Source: Branchipolynoe longqiensis | Taxonomy: Eukaryota; Annelida; Polychaeta; Phyllodocida; Polynoidae | DNA length: 64,000 bases | Assembly (NCBI GenBank): GCA_030323885.1 | Contig: CM059198.1 | Location: 79,305,911 to 79,369,910, forward strand | Reading direction: 5' to 3' | Shown here: positions 21,798-32,335 of the stretch, piece by piece | How positions within the stretch are numbered: the first letter of the stretch is position 1 | Layout: the number at the start of each line of letters is the position of its first letter | Position numbers and translations under genes: made by a program | Notes under the pieces: generated by a model | Told to the model about the DNA's origin: nothing | Seen by the model: the letters and a program-made list of their open reading frames with translations, nothing else | Database searches by the model: none

Positions 21798-22366
21798 AGT
21801 CCCAGTCAGACCTCACCGGACTGAGGAAAAGGACAGAAACCGGACACTGTCCGGTGAAATATGGCATTGTATGGTTTATATACGGTACCCATCCGGCGTG
21901 TCCGTTCTATCTCCGGTGGTGGCTGGCGGTGACCGTTACAAGTTTTGAACATGTACAAAGCATGTACCGGACACCACCGGACTGAAGTGTACGGTTGGTG
22001 TCCGTTTTAAGTCTGCTTAGTCCGTTTTGCCCGGTTCATGTCTGTTACCCATCCGTTACGTCTCCGGTTTGCTTCCTGCCAAGTACGTTGATGGTATTTT
22101 TTAAATTTTGTAGACAATTTTTTAATTGCGGGAATTTGGTCAGTATATGTTTTCAGCGCATCCGTGAACAATCCGGTATGCCCGTTTGGCATTCGTTTTC
22201 ATCCGGTTAGCATCCGGTGGATATCTGTTAATGTACGTTCCTTGTACGTTTAGCATCCATTTCATCCTGTACATTTCGGTACATTTTGAAACCGGACACC
22301 AACGGACTAGACAATTGTTTGTCCGGTGGTGTCCGGTACTCAGTCCGGTAAGGTGTGACTGGGCCT
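21798..22366. mobile_element. PIF/Harbinger-like MITE 2 (569 bp, TSD TAA)
   Basis: Inverted termini AGTCCCAGTCAGACCTCACC and, from the right on the other strand, AGGCCCAGTCACACCTTACC. TAA on both sides (21795-21797, 22367-22369). The inside is filled with GTCCGGT/ACCGGAC-type motifs in both orientations. No ORF of note. Confidence 0.8.
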
Positions 22367-22384
22367 TAAAGGAAGGTAGATTAT

Positions 22385-23510
22385 AAGACACGGATGTTAG
22401 TAAACAGTTGGCATCCACCTAGTCAGCGATGGCACCAGACGCGGATGTTAGTAGACAGTTGGCATCCACCTAGTCAGCGATGGCACCAGACGCGGATGTT
22501 AGTAGACAGTTGGCATCCACCTAGTCAGCGATGGCACCAGACGCGGATGTTAGTAGACAGTTGGCATCCACCTAGTCAGCGATGGCACCAGACGCGGATG
22601 TTAGTAGACAGTTGGCATCCACCTAGTCAGCGATGGCACCAGACGCGGATGTTAGTAGACAGTTGGCATCCACCTAGTCAGCGATGGCACCAGACGCGGA
22701 TGTTAGTAGACAGTTGGCATCCACCTAGTCAGCGATGGCACCAGACGCGGATGTTAGTAGACAGTTGGCATCCACCTAGTCAGCGATGGCACCAGACGCG
22801 GATGTTAGTAGACAGTTGGCATCCACCTAGTCAGCGATGGCACCAGACGCGGATGTTAGTAGACAGTTGGCATCCACCTAGTCAGCGATGGCACCAGACG
22901 CGGATGTTAGTAGACAGTTGGCATCCACCTGTCAGCGATGGCTCCAGACGCGGATGTTAGTAGACAGTTGGCATCCACCTAGTCAGCGATGGCACCAGAC
23001 GCGGATGTTAGTAGACAGTTGGCATCCACCTAGTCAGCGATGGCACCAGACGCAGATGTTAGTAGACAGTTGGCATCCACCTGTCAGCGATGGCTCCAGA
23101 CGCGGATGTTAGTAGACAGTTGGCATCCACCTGTCAGCGATGGCACCAGACACGGATGTTAGTAGACAGTTGGCATCCACCTGTCAGCGATGGCTCCAGA
23201 CGCGGATGTTAGTAGACAGTTGGCATCCACCTGTCAGTGATGGCACCAGACGCGGATGTTAGTAGACAGTTGGCATCCACCTGTCAGCGATGGCACCAGA
23301 CGCGGATGTTAGTAGACAGTTGGCATCCACCTGTCAGCGATGGCTCCAGACGCGGATGTTAGTAGACAGTTGGCATCCACCTAGTCAGCGATGGCTCCAG
23401 ACGCGGATGTTAGTAGACAGTTGGCATCCACCTGTCAGCGATGGCACCAGACGCGGATGTTAGTAGACAGTTGGCATCCACCTGTTTAGCGATGGCACCA
23501 GACGCGGATG
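22385..23510. repeat. 51/49-bp satellite array, left block
   Basis: Unit: GATGTTAGTAGACAGTTGGC, then ATCCACCTAGTCAGCGATGG, then CACCAGACGCG. The first ten or so units are 51 bp (17 codons, so the frame stays open). Later units lose AG in CCTAGTCAGC and become 49 bp. GCACCAGA and GCTCCAGA variants mix. A Harbinger-like MITE at 23514 interrupts the array. The repetitive frame is not a gene. Confidence 0.95.
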
Positions 23511-23513
23511 TTA

Positions 23514-23931
23514 TGGTGCTGTCACACTACGACGTTTCCCCCCGGCGCGCCGCCAACGCGCAAGATATTTGCTAGGGCTTGAGACACGTCCAACTTTTCG
23601 GCGTTTTGGGAGAAAATTCGACGGGTTGCAGCGTGCTAGTAGCGCGTTGGTGGCGCGTCCGTAACGCCCCCTCCAACGCGTCGCTGCGCGTCGCCGCGCG
23701 CCGAAAGTTTTGTGCAAGCACAAAACAATTGGCGCGACCCGACGCGCGGCGACGCGCGGCGACGCGCGGCGACGTGTCCATTCACGCGTTGCTATCACTC
23801 AACGTGTACCGACGCGCCGTTATCGCGCCGGTAACGCGCGCGTAACGCTTCCCGACGTGTGCCGACGTTTCACCCAAAAAGGCAACACGTCGGCGCGCGT
23901 TGGTGAGAAACGTCGTAATGTGACAGCCCCA
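23514..23931. mobile_element. PIF/Harbinger-like MITE 3 inside the satellite (418 bp, TSD TTA)
   Basis: Termini TGGTGCTGTCACACTACGAC and TGGGGCTGTCACATTACGAC in inverted orientation, TTA on both sides (23511-23513 and 23932-23934). Flanking satellite units show the uninterrupted sequence GATGTTAGTAGAC, so insertion and duplication are directly visible. The interior is GC-rich and dense in CGACGCG / CGCGTCG-type motifs. No transposase. Confidence 0.9.
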
Positions 23932-24378
23932 TTAGTAGACAGTTGGCATCCACCTGTCAGCGATGGCTCCAGACGCGGATGTTAGTAGACAGTTGGCATC
24001 CACCTGTCAGCGATGGCACCAGACGCGGATGTTAGTAGACAGTTGGCATCCACCTGTCAGCGATGGCTCCAGACGCGGATGTTAGTAGACAGTTGGCATC
24101 CACCTGTCAGCGATGGCACCAGACGCGGATGTTAGTAGACAGTTGGCATCCACCTGTCAGCGATGGCTCCAGACGCGGATGTTAGTAGACAGTTGGCATC
24201 CACCTGTCAGCGATGGCACCAGACGCGGATGTTAGTAGACAGTTGGCATCCACCTGTCAGCGATGGCTCCAGACGCGGATGTTAGTAGACAGTTGGCATC
24301 CACCTGTCAGTGATGGCACCAGACGCGGATGTTAGTAGACAGTTGGCATCCACCTGTCAGCGATGGCTCCAGACGCGG
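23932..24378. repeat. satellite array, right block with dimeric order
   Basis: Continues the left block in the 49-bp form. Units alternate strictly between GCTCCAGACGCGG and GCACCAGACGCGG, giving a 98-bp dimer. It breaks off at a SINE-A head. Confidence 0.95.
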
Positions 24379-24379
24379 T

Positions 24380-24522
24380 GCCCAAATCGATTCGGATGCA
24401 GGCTTCCCATGTGGAAGGTTAAGAGTTACAATCTCAACTAAGTCAGAGTAATAACAAACCAAATTGACACTTGTCACTACCTCATCTGGCGCTCAGCTTT
24501 ACTAGGATAGGGCAAGGACTGG
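24380..24522 (+). repeat. SINE-A (plus), 5' half
   Basis: tRNA-like head (CAAATCGATTCGGATGCAGG) then TTGACACTTGTCACTACCTC and GATAGGGCAAGGACTGG. It stops before the middle block. Its head directly abuts the last satellite unit. Confidence 0.75.
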
Positions 24523-24829
24523 TGACTGGATGGATGATCTTTGCACAAAATGTCTGTCTGCTATGGTTGACCAATATGCCACTTCAGAGACACTAATTTT
24601 GATGCCCATCCAGCTACTAATCACATTCTTGGTGCACACTGCATCAAATTTACTAAACCGCTTTTAGTTACTTTTGGTAAATAGTTGTTATTGTTCAGAA
24701 CAATTACATTTGTCACTGGGTGAAACATGCACTGGTCTTCCGGACATATCATTGTGTTTCATTTAGCCAATACACAACTCATTTTAATGATGAACAAACT
24801 AGGAAATGGGAATGTGATGAGTGTTGAAA
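24523..24829. other. unassigned sequence
   Basis: Contains GCACTGGTCTTCCGG (about 24730), also present at 18930 and 43320, which suggests a scrap of the same LINE 3' end. Otherwise nothing recognised. Confidence 0.35.
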
Positions 24830-25247
24830 AAAGATGTACATTAGTTTATAATGTTCGAGTGATGATGGTGCTTAGAGATGTCAACATTAATTTGTAATGT
24901 TTGATTGATGACGGTGCTTAGAGATATCTACATTAATTTGTAATGTTTGAGTGATGATGGTGCTTAGAGATGTCTACATAAGTTTGTAATGTTTGAGCGA
25001 TGACGGTGCTTAGAGATGTCTACATTAATTTGTAATGTTTGAGTGATGACAGTGCTTAGAGATGTCTACATTAATTTGTAATATTTGAGTGATGACAGTG
25101 CTTAGAGATGTCTACATTAATTTGTAATCTTTGAGTGATGACGGTGCTTAGAGATGTCTACATTAATTTGTAATGTTCGAGTGATGATGGTGCTTAGAGA
25201 TGTATACATTAATTTGTAATGTTCGAGTGATGACAGCGCTTAGATAT
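24830..25247. repeat. 46-bp tandem repeat, about 9 units
   Basis: Unit built from ACATTAATTTGTAATGTTTG followed by AGTGATGACGGTGCTTAGAG and ATGTCT. Units differ by a few substitutions. Confidence 0.95.
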
Positions 25248-25712
25248 GTCAGCCACATTGTGGGTTGCTGAGTATATTATATGTATGTTAATGGCTTCTG
25301 CTGTTCTGCTATATGAGGGCAAATGTTTAATAACATTCAGGAAGGCAGGAGTTTGAAGGGGTTTCAATGTTGATGGGAGTTGGTGGAGCAGGGAGGGGGA
25401 GCAGGAATCAGGCAGGCCAGGCCAGGTCAAGCACCAGGCACTGTGTGTGGGGGTAGGGGTAGGGGGGGGGGTGCTCACAGGTAGCACACACGGAGTGGTC
25501 GGTGTGTGCAGTACACCCGCGAGGCGACAGTCAGCCTTGCGGTATACAGACAGGGGCCGGTGGTTCAGTGGGTCCGCGGTTACTAATCAGGTCAAGCTTT
25601 TGTTGACCAGACTCGACGCTCTCTCGCTGTGGTTTGAATGTTGCAGTTCTGCAGCCATTGACCGTTAGTCACCTCACATCACGTGACAAGTTTGCATGCT
25701 TCACATGATACA
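25248..25712. other. unassigned sequence
   Basis: No gene recognised. A G-rich patch lies near 25440-25475. Confidence 0.35.
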
Positions 25713-26640
25713 GCAATGGTTCGATTTAGCAAAGGGAACTCGTTACACCGAATTCCTCCATTATCGCCCATCTAACTCAGTTTTGCCAATGGCATCCGAG
25801 ATTCATTGCTAATAACACAATGCAAAATGCACAGAATTTTGCAAAGGGGACCTGGTTTGACAAATTCCCCCATTATCGCCGATCTAACGCGATAGTTTGC
25901 TCAATTCTGCCATTAACACTCATCTATATCCATATTTCCAATGGCATCTGAGAGTCAAAGTTAATTTAAAAAGGCTTCACAGAATATTACAAGGGGGACT
26001 AAGTTCACTAAATTCCTCCATTATCGTCCATCTGCCTCCATCTTTGTATGGGCATCCGAGAGTCATTGCTAATTAAAAAATGCATCACAAACGTTTGCAA
26101 CAGGAACTGGGGTAGACAAATTCCTCAATTATCGCCCATCTAACTCCGTCTTTCCACCAGCATCTGAGACTCAATGTTAATATAAAGAAAAGGCGTCAGA
26201 ATTTGTCAAATGGAAGTGGAAGTCGGTGTGACAAATTCCTTCTATTATCACCCATCTATCTCCATCTTTCCAATGGCATTTGAGAGGCAAACATTGATTT
26301 TTTTAAAAGGCATCGAATTTATCAAAGGGAACACAGTTTGACAAATTTGTCCATTATTGCCCATTTAACTACGTCTTTCCAATCGCATCCAAAGATAATT
26401 TAAAAAGACATCACAGAATTTAGCGAAAGGAACTCAGTTCACCAAATTCCTCCATTATCACCCATCTACCTCCGTCTTTCTAATGGTGCCACATAGTGAA
26501 TGCTAAAAAAAGGGCATCACCGAATGTACCAATGGAAACTCGGTTCACTAAGTTCCTCTATTATCGCCCTCTATCTTTCCTATGCCGTCCGAGAGTCAAT
26601 GCTAATAAAAAAAAGGCATCACAATCCAGATTTCTCTCAC
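25713..26640. repeat. degenerate ~110-bp tandem repeat
   Basis: About eight diverged units, each with a core like AATTCCTCCATTATCGCCCA, followed by CATCTAACTCCGTCTTTCC and GGCATCCGAGAGTCA. Cores occur near 25753, 25866, 26008, 26120, 26235, 26345, 26446 and 26554, spaced 100-140 bp. An old array. Confidence 0.8.
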
Positions 26641-26880
26641 AACCAGTTCCACCTTATACAGCTCGCAATTAAGATGATATCAGCTTACAGCAGAAGCAGT
26701 TATCTGATCAAGTGGCTAGCTGGTGGGGCACTTAGGCTTCACCGGGTCAACATGCCTGTCTGAATTGCTTGTGTTGAAGCAGGAAACCAGCCTTGGTTGC
26801 CTGACAACCACAATTTCCAAGACTGACTCAATTGAAATCAAGCGCACTTCAGTCTTATATAGACACGACAGATCCTAGTG

Positions 26881-26996
26881 TTGTGTGGGGTGATGAAAAT
26901 GGGACATATTGCGCCTAGAGCGAGAATCGAACCCACATCTCTTGCATTCTAGGCTAGCATGCAAACCATTACACCACCTAGGCTCCTTAATGTTGT
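26881..26996 (-). repeat. second tRNA-derived SINE family (minus), copy 2
   Basis: Minus strand: GAGCCTAGGTGGTGTAATGG, then GTGGGTTCGATTCTCGCTCT (good B box), then a short body ending CCCATTTTCATCACCCCAC. Matches 20096-20216. Confidence 0.7.
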
Positions 26997-27041
26997 CACC
27001 TAATGCGTAGAAGGCAATAATGAGACACTTTCATAGAACCG

Positions 27042-27781
27042 GTGACTACTGAAACCTATGATGTCACAATTTTCACGTGCTTGCCAAAAGGTTGGAATAT
27101 TTCAAAATTGAGCCTTATTGAACTAAAATATGCTAGATTATAACAATCAACCTAATATATTTATCTAAAAAAATTATAAAAAATGACAAAAACTCAAAAC
27201 CATCGGAGTAATAGACTAATTTAATAGGCATTCCGATTCTAATTCAAACCAAATATATAGGGGTTGTTAAATGAGGTAGGTACTAGAATTCCGTATCAGA
27301 TGGTGGCTCGAAGTGTTCCATTCCCCCCCACCACCACACCCTCACCCTGCACCCCCCCTCCCATCCCCACCCCTTACAATAATTCGTACCTAGTTTAATA
27401 GGTCAAGTTGACCCTTATGTCAAGGTCGGGTTACATTCAACTCACCGTTAATGTTGTGTAATCCGACAGTTTTGAGTTTCTGCAATTTTATGAGATAAAA
27501 CCAATAGAATTCCCGTTATAATTTATGTTACTTTAGTTGGGAATAAATTGTATCTTAAGTTGGATAACTTTGGAGATGTTTAATTGAAAAACATGTAAAA
27601 CTAATGTTTGCATGCTTGTCAATAATGTATCCAGGAGAAGAATGGACTTGAATTTAATAAAACATTGCTTGCTCAGCTGGAAGATCACGCCTTGAGGAAG
27701 CCATGCAGTGACCTTATTACATGGTTGTGGTTAAATCAAAAACTCAACTCAATATTCTGATACCACAGGCTTCAGCAGTAA
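27042..27781. mobile_element. inverted-repeat element, ~740 bp, no ORF
   Basis: GTGACTACTGAAACCTATGA at the left is mirrored at the right by TTACTGCTGAAGCCTGTGGT read on the minus strand. Similar ends occur at 21677 (left type) and about 30975 (right type), so it is a dispersed family. No clear target duplication and no coding capacity. A C-rich patch lies at 27320-27370. Confidence 0.6.
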
Positions 27782-27782
27782 T

Positions 27783-28855
27783 ATGGTCCATTAAATTGAG
27801 CTAACCAGTCCTTGCTTTGTACTAGTTATGCCGAGCAACTAAATATAGAGTCGGCTATTTCATAAGTAGTAGTAAAACAAAAACCAACAAACTAATATAC
27901 TATTCGCATCCACTACAAGGGTGATCAGAATATAAAAACAATAAGACCTTCACTTAGAACTAAAATCTTTAGCTATCTAACAGTCCTTCCCTATTTCGGA
28001 TCGACCTTGGATAGCCAAACCCAACACAAAACAAGGTAAAACATCTATGAGCCAAGAACACACTTAACTGCCAACAGCTACCTAGCAGTCTTTCCCTATT
28101 TTGGATCGACCTAGAATAGCCAACCCCAACACGAAACAAGCTCAAACATCTACACATTCTAAATAATCACCATCTAATCACAAAGGGCTACTAGAGCAAA
28201 TTATGTGCCACTACTAAAGCAGACCAGAAGCCAAATAAAAGCTCATGAGAGAAGCATGCTGGAAATGGCTACCAAGGTGTGGAATGGCCAAACGGTAAAG
28301 GAATGACAAATTCCTGACCTAAAAACTTACAAAAATTATCTGTGCAAAATAAGGCTAGGAAACCCCCACTAAGCTGCACTGCAAAGGGGCATGTGATATG
28401 TGATGGCCCACCAGCGGGATGCCCAATGGAAGGTAACCATGCCAAAAGTAGCCAGATAACACACCACACAGCTACATCCAAGCCTATGATATGTAAATAG
28501 GAGTAGGCTAGTCTAGTAGTAAGAGTAGAACAAAGTAAAATAATACATATATGCCAAGAAAATCCCCAAAAACTAACATAGGCTACTAACCATACCAACC
28601 AAGTATCTATCTGCTACTGAAATGCAGGCAATCAAATACCTTATCAGCAGCTCCTGTGTGGTACGATAACACCAACTCTACAACTGGCCAGCATTGAAAA
28701 CAAGCCTGGGTACCCGGGCTTATATGCTGTGGACAGTATAAATACAGCCTCAATAAAAAAAAAATAAAAAAGGTAGCGACAAGTCATTGGTTTGACTCGA
28801 CCTGGTTTCAAAACTCACGCCTCTGCACGGGAAGCCTGCGATCCTATTCATTAAG
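27783..28855 (-). repeat. SINE-A (minus), split by a truncated LINE
   Basis: 27783-27835 is SINE-A body (GAGCTAACCAGTCCTTGC ... TGCCGAGC) and 28771-28855 is the adjoining body and head (AGGTAGCGACAAGT, TCATTGGTTTGACTCGACC). The sequence between them belongs to the LINE copy described next. Confidence 0.65.
27836..28770 (+). mobile_element. 5'-truncated copy of the NADAR LINE
   Basis: 28178-28770 matches 16551-17140 of the NADAR LINE closely: the end of ORF2 (GGGCTACTAGAGCAAATTAT), the 3' UTR and the terminal CAATAAAAAAAAAATAAAA. 27836-28177 is more diverged and contains an imperfect ~100-bp duplication (CAGTCCTTCCCTATTTCGGA and CAGTCTTTCCCTATTTTGGA). Sitting inside SINE-A, as does the long copy, it supports the assigned 3' end. 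Confidence 0.75.
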
Positions 28856-29050
28856 AAGATTTATGATGCTTAGTGATCCGTGTTGTATAATTTATTATGT
28901 GAGTATTATTTTAGGATGAAGCCGAAAATTATCCGTGATCGGGATAATACCTATTCTATCATAAGAGCTACTGTTTATAAGCTACTAATTAATGAGTATG
29001 CAGGTATAGCAACACCTCAGGGAGTTTGATGCCCCTGCCTTGTAGAGTTG
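28856..29050. other. unassigned AT-rich sequence
   Basis: Nothing recognised. Confidence 0.3.
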
Positions 29051-29748
29051 TAAACCACTGCCTTGTGGTACAGGTTCTTGACAGAACCGAAGGCTAAGGG
29101 AGCAAACCCTAAACAGAAAACCATGTCACTGTGGCAGCATTAAGGGTGGTTGATGTATGGAACCCCCAACATCTCCTGACCAGCCACTGCAGGGACAAAT
29201 AGTTTTGCGCCTGTTTTGACATGTTCTTGCCTGTGTGAAACCTTTATTTGCTCCCCGAGAGAGTTCCGCTGGTAACTTGCAAAAGCCAGCAGCACTTCAA
29301 CACTTTTGCAGGCAGCTTTCATGAAATGAGTGTACAGACGACAGGTGAAAAAGCTGCATGCCTTCATGATGCGACATCTGCGTTCAATCATGAGGCTAAC
29401 CTGGAAGGACAAAGTGACTAACAAGGAAATACTCGAATGAAAGGGGCTGCCGTCTATGGAAGATCTTCTGATAAAAAATAATCTCCGGTGGACTGGACAC
29501 CTCATGAGGATGTCATCAGACAGGCTACCAAAGAAGATCCTCTATTCTCAACTGCCTTCTGGATACAGAAAGAGAGGACACCCTTGTCTCCGGTTCAAGG
29601 ATACCATCAAGAGAAACCTGAAGCTGAGAGACATTAAGACCGACTCATGGACGCAACTCTCACAGCAGAGAGCTAAATGGAGAGCGGCAGTCAAGTAATG
29701 AAAGCAGTCTTTGTCGCATCGCGGCCGACAGCATGATGATGATGAAGT
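29051..29748 (+). mobile_element. RTE-like retroposon, internally deleted
   Basis: A ~290-bp non-coding head (ACACCTCAGGGAGTTTGATG ... GGCAGCTTTCATGAAA) is joined at ~29335 to the LINE RT C-terminal part (VKKLHAFMMRHL, LRWTGHLMRM, AKWRAAVK), as in 5110-5668. It ends CAGCATGATGATGATGAAG. One in-frame stop (TGA, about 29438) lies in the RT part. The head is shared with 30128-30590 and 42506-43021 but each joins a different 3' piece. Confidence 0.8.
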
Positions 29749-30125
29749 AATGGGAAATGTTAATGTGTCTATGGTTGTGAGTACATTGCTCATGGTTATA
29801 TGTGGGTCACACAAGTATCCAAATACTGCTCAGTGTACCCCCTTCACATCTGTTATCTTCTGCTGTCTTCCTTTGCTCCCTAGCACGCTGTCTTTTGGAC
29901 TAACCATGTTACATAACCTCCTCTGGTCCACAACCTGGCTGCAGCCATTCAGCCCCGCGGAGCCCAGCAGCACACACACAACACTTTTGTGCTGCTGCTC
30001 ACCACCCGCCGTTGGACTTTAAATAACTGGGTAGGGCTTTTTAATAGGTGCCAGTCAGAGAACTTCTCATCCAAACCATGCCTTGTCTTGTCTCTAATGT
30101 ATTGTTAAATAATGCCGTGAGTAAT
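29749..30125. other. unassigned sequence
   Basis: Unique-looking sequence. The plus-strand frame 29711-30022 shows no recognisable domain. Confidence 0.35.
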
Positions 30126-30127
30126 CA

Positions 30128-30590
30128 GGTATTGCAATACCTCAGGGAGTTTGATGCCCCTGCCCTGCAGAGTTGTAAATCACTGCCTTGTGGTACAGGT
30201 TCTTGACAGAACTGAAGGCTAATGGAGCAAACCCTGAACAGAAAACCATGTCACTGTGGCAGCATTAAGGGCGGTTGATGTATGGAACCCCCAACATCTC
30301 CCGACCAGCCACTGCAGGGACAAATAGTTTTGCGCCTGTTTTGACATGTTCTTGCCTGTGTGAAACCTTTATTTGCTCCCCGAGAGAGTTCCGCTGGTAA
30401 CTTGCAAAAGCCAGCAGCACTTCAACACTTTTGCAGGCAGCTTTCATGAAACACCATCAAGAGAAACCTGAAGCTGAGAGACATTAAGACCGACTCATAG
30501 ACATCATTCTCACAGCAGAGAGCTAAATGGAGAGCGGCAGTCAAGTAATGATAGCACTCTTTGTTGCATTGCGACCGACAGCATGAAATC
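30128..30590 (+). mobile_element. RTE-like retroposon, more strongly deleted
   Basis: Same head as 29051 (ATACCTCAGGGAGTTTGATG) up to CTTTCATGAAA. It is then joined directly to the last ~130 bp of the LINE (CACCATCAAGAGAAACCTGA ... CATTGCGACCGACAGCATGA). The breakpoint in the head is the same as at 29335. Confidence 0.8.
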
Positions 30591-31164
30591 TAAATAAAAT
30601 AGGTCATGCAAGTGCTCGTCATACCTGGTCTCAGAGGATGGTGGGCACGTGTATTACCATAGTCATCACATCGCACCAAGTAATCTACTATACATTGCGT
30701 CTGACTCATTAAATAGCGAGTCAGGTCATTAAGGGGTCATGGTAGATCAGCGTTGGAGATTGGGCTTGGGACGCCTAGTGGCCACATGGCACATTAATGT
30801 TGCATAGTCCGATGGTTTTAAGTTTCTGTCATTATTCTGAGATAAATACATTAAACTGATTGTTATAATCTACCTTACTTTAGCAGTTTTGAAGTGCGAA
30901 CATGTCAAATTAGTTTTGGGAAGCTTCCCAAAACTCTGATACTTTAGGCTTTAGCAGTAACAGGTTCTACTGAAACACTTCTCTATTCGCTTATATATGG
31001 CAACACATGCTTAATAAGTGCATTAGTATCTAAATTAGATATGTACAATCAATTCTAGATAATTGTTTTGGTTTTGAAAACTTGACGCTTCATCAGACTA
31101 TGCAGGTTTAAAGTACGACGAGAGTAATATGTAATTAGTGTAACCATGGCATCACATGGATGTT
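30591..31164. other. unassigned sequence with a transposon-like end
   Basis: No gene. 30792-30975 resembles parts of 27447-27781 and includes the right-type end AGGCTTTAGCAGTAAC. Confidence 0.4.
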
Positions 31165-31430
31165 TGTTGGTGTTTTACGTCCTAGCAACATCTAAGGTCA
31201 TACCAGGACGGCTACTGACTTGTGACAGTGTGCACTCATGGCGACTTTGTAGTGACACCCCACTAGGACACCAGGACACTGGCACCATGACCCGATATCC
31301 CACACAGTCACATTTTCCCGATACTGAGCTAACCAGTCCTTGCCATATCCTATTAATGCAGTTCGCCAGGCTAGATAGCGACAAACACCAATTTTATAAG
31401 TCACTGGTTCGACTTGCCTGGGATTCGACC
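31165..31430 (-). repeat. SINE-A (minus)
   Basis: Tail TTTTACGTCCTAGCAACATC, TTGTGACAGTGTGCACTCAT, GAGCTAACCAGTCCTTGCCA, head start GACTTGCCTGGGATTCGACC. The distal part of the tRNA head is missing. Confidence 0.8.
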
Positions 31431-31527
31431 TGACGTGTCATCATTCCGTAAGTGTGATTGGTTAATACTAATAGCTACGTGACCGTTAGAGGGGTTGGGA
31501 AGTCGACACACACCAACACACACATCA

Positions 31528-31757
31528 TGGTTGGTTGTTGGAGTTTAACATCCTGGTAACATCTAAGGTAATATCAGGACGAGTACCGGCTCGTGAGTGC
31601 AAACTTATGGTGACTTTATAGTGCTGCCCCAGTGAGAGACCAGACCACCAGCACCATGACCTAATAACACCACCACCACCACTAGCACAACCACCACTAG
31701 CACCACCACCACTTACACCACTCAGTCAACCAGTCCTTGCCCTATCTTAATAATAAT
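31528..31757 (-). repeat. SINE-A (minus) with an internal CACCAC expansion
   Basis: SINE tail and middle as usual up to CACCATGACCTAATA, then about 50 bp of CACCACCACTAG-type repeat (31666-31715), then TCAGTCAACCAGTCCTTGCC. The expanded motif is the same CACCACTAG unit that makes up 34260-34720. Confidence 0.75.
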
Positions 31758-32160
31758 GTACACCAACACATACAGAGACGAACGTACAAATAATGCACAT
31801 GCACACAAACACTCACGAGCACACACGAAAACACACAGACACACACGAACGGCCATGAACACAAACCAGCACACACCAACATACACAGATACACCATCAC
31901 GCATACTCAAATACACACAGATACACACAGACACACACATACACCAAACACACATACATACACAAATACATACACACATACACACAGACATACACCAACA
32001 CACACAGACACACAGAGATACACAAATACACACATGCGCACATACACACAGAGATACACCAACACACACATACAGAGACACACAAATACACACATACACA
32101 CATACACACATACACACATACACACATACACACATACACACATACACACAGAGACACCCC
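31758..32160. repeat. ACACAT/ACAC microsatellite
   Basis: CACACATACACACAGAGA-type simple repeat ending in a C10 run. Open frames on both strands come from the repeat. Confidence 0.95.
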
Positions 32161-32335
32161 CCCCCCCGCTCCTCACACAAACTGACTCCAGTAACGGGGA
32201 ATGATTCCTAAAGCACACGGCGTCTGGCCTGGGTCCAGCGGCGGGCGGCGTCCGGGCCCGGCCCGACCCGACCCTGTTGCACTCTTCTGTAGGGGCGGTA
32301 TGGAAGTGAGCATTGGCACCGGGCCAGGCGGCCGT
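32161..32335. other. GC-rich unique spacer
   Basis: About 170 bp, GC-rich (GGCGGGCGGCGTCCGGGCCC), between two simple-repeat blocks. No gene recognised. Confidence 0.4.

Noticed and set aside
22394..23112. Repetitive protein with the 17-residue unit MLVDSWHPPSQRWHQTR
   Set aside because: It is the 51-bp satellite read in frame; the 49-bp variants break the frame and no gene context exists.
20278..25247. CRISPR-like regular arrays (16-, 46- and 51-bp units)
   Set aside because: Units are contiguous with no unique spacers, and the genome is eukaryotic. They are minisatellites and satellites.
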